Below, one piece after another: positions 61,715 to 64,000 of a DNA stretch of 64,000 nucleotides (the first letter of the stretch is position 1; each line of letters begins with the position of its first letter). Position numbers and translations under genes: made by a program. Source of the DNA: Steroidobacter gossypii (GTDB lineage: Bacteria; Pseudomonadota; Gammaproteobacteria; Steroidobacterales; Steroidobacteraceae); contig NZ_JAEVLS010000003.1 of the NCBI RefSeq assembly GCF_016801985.1, forward strand, positions 791,224 to 855,223, in the 5' to 3' direction. The notes under the pieces were generated by a model. It was not told where the DNA came from, made no database searches, and worked only from the letters and a program-made list of their open reading frames with translations.

Positions 61715-63309
61715 ATGCGTGGAACCTTCTTGCGCGAGAACCGGGAGATCCTGTTGACGCCCGCCGCGGATGGTGCGGCGGGCCGCTCCGAGAAGGCCGT
61801 TGGCCGCACGTCGGAGATGCACGTCGATGGGAAGTCGGACGGATCAGTAGTACCCGCGAGGCAACCGAACAAGGCCGAAGGATGGGCGGCGGAGGTTGCG
61901 GAGGGAAGGGATCCGATCAAGGGGAACGCGAACGAGCAAAACGCATTCCGGACACAGGGCCGGGCCGATGCGCACAGTGCGCTCGATCGCGTACGCAGGG
62001 CTGCGAAGGCAGATAGGGCGAAACAGTTTACAGCGCTCTTGCACCATGTAAGCGTGGATCGATTGCGTGAGGCGTACTTTACTTCGAAGAAGTATGCGGC
62101 AGCGGGAATAGATCAGGTGACATGGCAGCGCTACGGTGAGCGGCTCGAAGAGAACCTTCGGGATCTGCACGCCAGAGTGCACCGCGGAGCGTACCGTGCG
62201 AAGCCGACTCGTAGGGTGTACATCCCGAAGGCAGATGGCCGGCAGCGGCCATTAGGCATCGCAGCGATGGAGGACAAGATCCTGCAGCGCGCTGTGGCTG
62301 GGGTGCTCAATTGCATCTATGAGTGCGACTTTCGCGGCTTCTCGTATGGCTTCCGGCCCGGCCGTGGGGCGCACGATGCGCTGGACGCGCTGGCCACCGG
62401 AATCCTGCGCAAGAAGGTCAACTGGTGCTCGATGCAGACATCCGTGGGTTCTTCGATACCATCGATCACGGGTGGCTGATGAAGTTTATCGAGCACCGCA
62501 TTGCGGATCGAAGGGTTCTGCGGCTCATCCAGAAATGGTTGAGCGCCGGAGTGATGGAGGACGGTAGGCGCTTAGCAACGGAAGTTGGATCCCCTCAAGG
62601 AGCAACGGTGTCACCGTTGCTCGCCAACATCTGTTTGCACTACGTGCTTGACTTGTGGGTTGAGCAGTGGCGGCGGCGACATGGACATGGTGACATCATC
62701 ATCGTGCGCTACGCCGACGACTTTGTGCTTGGCTTCCAACATCACCTGGATGCGCAGCGGTTCAAGCAGGAGCTTCGCGAACGACTCGCACGGTTCAAGT
62801 TGGAACTCCATCCTGAGAAGACCCGGCTGTTGCGGTTTGGGCAGTTCGCTGCCAAAAACTGCAGAGAACGGGGTGAATCAGGTGCGCCGCCGACTTTTAA
62901 CTTCCTTGGGTTGACACATTGCTGTAGTCGCTCAAGGCAGGGGAAGTTCTTGCTACAGCGTCACACGATGAGGGAACGTCTGACGGCCAAGCTTAGAGAA
63001 TTGAAGCTTGAACTGCGTCGTCGCATGCATGCCTCGATCGCCGAGCAAGGAAGATGGCTGGCGACTGTGCTGCGCGGACACTACGCGTACTATGGTGTGC
63101 CAACCAATGTTGTGGCGATCGGTGCGTTCCTGAATGAAGTCATCAAGCATTGGCGACGTTCGCTTAGGCGGCGCAGTCAGCGCCGACGGCTCGACTGGAC
63201 GCGCATGCAGCGCGTGGTAGATCGCTGGCTTCCTCCGGCCCGCATTGTTCATCCTTGGCCTGAGAATCGCTTTGACGTTCGGACCCGAGATAAGAGCCCA
63301 GTGCGGTAG
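61715..63309 (+). pseudogene. group II intron reverse transcriptase/maturase, one-base frameshift
   Basis: The N-terminal RT segments KAKPTRR, VYIPKADGRQRPLGIAAMED and GFSYGFRPGRGAHDAL read in one frame to about 62425. There TGGTGCTC would read NWVLDADI with one more G. The rest continues in the next frame: VLDADIRGFFDTIDHGWLMK, SPQGATVSPLLANICLHYVL, IIIVRYADDFVLGFQ (catalytic YADD), the X domain (RERLTAKLRELKLELRRRM) and the end RIVHPWPENRFDVRTRDKSP. It should be inactive unless the frameshift is a sequencing error. The RNA domains V and VI follow directly. Confidence 0.85.
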
Positions 63310-63372
63310 CTCCGCTCGCTGGGATCTGTGCGGGGGGCGGCTTGAGTCTTCGGACGAAAAGCCGTCCCTACC
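63294..63372 (+). ncRNA. group II intron domains V and VI
   Basis: Domain V: GAGCCCAGTGCGG (63294-63306) pairs with CCGCTCGCTGGGATC (about 63312-63326) around TAGCT, with the AGC catalytic triad at the 5' side. Domain VI: GGGCGGCTT and AAGCCGTCCC form the arm around GAGTCTTCGGACGA, within 63330-63370. The RT stop codon (63307-63309) lies inside the domain V loop, which is typical for some bacterial group II introns. Confidence 0.75.
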
Positions 63373-63376
63373 GCGA

Positions 63377-63874
63377 CCACTTCATCGCGCACGATGCGTG
63401 TCGAGCGCGAGTATGTTGCCGTAGCAATGTCGCGGGTAGCGCGAGGGCCTCGCCAGATAGATTGATCCAAGGCGCTGGCGTGCTGGAGGGCACAGCCGGA
63501 GTTGCTTGCTCGATGTTCTTCAACTCCTTCTGCATCGCATGAGCTCCTCCCACATCCTGGCGAGATAGTTGCTCGGCTGCTAGCAGAGGCGCCGGGGGAA
63601 TCCGCTCAGTGACTTGGATGCTTCACCAGCTTTGCCGGACGATGTGCCTCTTCAAGAGATCCTGTGCGGACCTGCCTGCGCCAAGCGCTGTAAAACTGGA
63701 ACGGAGGCGGAACACTCGGGTGGCTCGGCATCGCGCTGTCGGCGTCTGCTATCGTCGAGTGTCATCCGATGCTCTGGATCACCCGTATTCTCCAGCAGCT
63801 TCTAAGCGCCTGCCACTTCCGACTGCCTGGGTTTGCCCCCTCAAAAACGTCGGGGGGCCGGCAGCGAAAGCGGC
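63377..63874. other. intron-flanking DNA; possible interrupted minus-strand gene
   Basis: On the minus strand from about 63538 a frame reads MQKELKNIEQATPAVPSSTP and INLSGEALALPATLLRQH, and continues into the intron. It has natural composition and may be a gene cut by the intron, but I cannot name it. No other feature before the IS66 end. Confidence 0.4.
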
Positions 63875-64000
63875 GTAAGCGTCTGACGAGAACCCTCTTG
63901 CCTATCGCCCGAACTAGGCAGCGGCCTTGGTCTTGTCTGGTGCCGCGTGCGCCAGATTCCAGGGAAGGAGTTCCTCGATGCGATTGATGGGATGATGGGC
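63875..64000 (-). mobile_element. IS66-family element, terminal part (runs out of window)
   Basis: The terminal sequence GTAAGCGTCTGACGAG begins at 63875, the IS66-type end. The transposase C-terminus lies inside it on the minus strand. The rest is beyond the window. Confidence 0.78.
63914..64000 (-). CDS. IS66 TnpC transposase, C-terminal end (partial)
   Basis: 28 residues up to the stop at 63914-63916: AHHPINRIEELLPWNLAHA then PDKTKAAA. The segment IEELLPW is the usual C-terminal motif of IS66 TnpC. It starts outside the window. Only identification as an IS66 copy is possible. Confidence 0.75.
   Translation of the reverse strand, partial: AHHPINRIEELLPWNLAHAAPDKTKAAA

Larger units (their letters stand above)
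61715..63376 (+). mobile_element. group II intron (minimum extent)
   Basis: Bounds the RT gene and the 3' RNA domains. The 5' end is not located; the structured-looking DNA from about 61480 to 61715 may belong to it. The likely 3' end is near 63376 (CTACCGCGAC). It lies beside the decayed recombinase. Confidence 0.7.

Overview
The window looks like a chromosomal segment of a high-GC gammaproteobacterium. The left end has the order thrS-infC-rpmI-rplT-pheS-pheT-ihfA-merR, which is typical of that class, and a full-length mutS lies near the middle. I cannot place the organism below class with confidence; relatives of Xanthomonadales, Nevskiales or Steroidobacterales would fit.

Layout. (1) 1-6305 is a housekeeping translation operon. 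infC appears to start at an ATC codon, and paired hairpins separate rplT from pheS. (2) 6400-11200 is sparse, with small accessory genes: a DUF4880-like fragment, a DUF6210-like protein, an AlpA-type regulator, a DUF3072 protein and an SGNH hydrolase. (3) 11560-28000 is a degraded accessory zone of toxin-antitoxin (TA) modules and transposon debris. Apparently intact TA pairs are HigBA (17.7-18.4 kb), Phd/VapC (20.4-21.1 kb) and DUF1778/GNAT (22.0-22.8 kb). Broken ones are a HigBA split by an IS3-family element with a 3-bp target duplication, a VapC with a one-base deletion, two stray antitoxins and a PIN pseudogene. IS21, IS3 and IS66 remnants lie among them, including an IS66 nested in an IS3 copy. 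A diverged repeat block with a palindromic motif occurs twice, upstream of two related antitoxin genes. (4) 28-34 kb holds an Mrr-type restriction enzyme, mutS and an HNH-like nuclease. (5) 34.4-50.2 kb is a dense predicted defence island. A plus-strand pair, a DEAD/DEAH helicase broken by a 13-bp tandem duplication and a STAS-like/HATPase protein, converges on a six-gene minus-strand operon: HTH, SNF2 helicase with a DUF3883-like end, DUF1156 methyltransferase, an uncharacterised 195-aa protein, a DUF499 ATPase and a PD-(D/E)XK-like nuclease. A DUF6615-like putative nuclease lies just beyond. (6) 50.8-60.7 kb has envelope and glycolipid genes: two membrane or exported proteins, a DUF6786-like protein, a FAD amine-oxidase-like protein with a YbhN-like flippase, and a divergent GT2-GtrA glycosyltransferase. 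(7) 60.8-64 kb is mobile debris: a decayed serine recombinase, a group II intron whose reverse transcriptase has a one-base frameshift, and the end of another IS66 element.

How the genes may work together. In the minus-strand defence operon the first four genes are joined by ATGA overlaps, which suggests a stoichiometric complex. The methyltransferase would mark self DNA, the SNF2 and DUF499 ATPases would sense or translocate on DNA, and the terminal PD-(D/E)XK protein is the best candidate for the nuclease. This is inference from domains and gene order. The helicase/STAS-HATPase pair is the least familiar combination in the window, and it may currently be switched off or inactivated by the 13-bp duplication.
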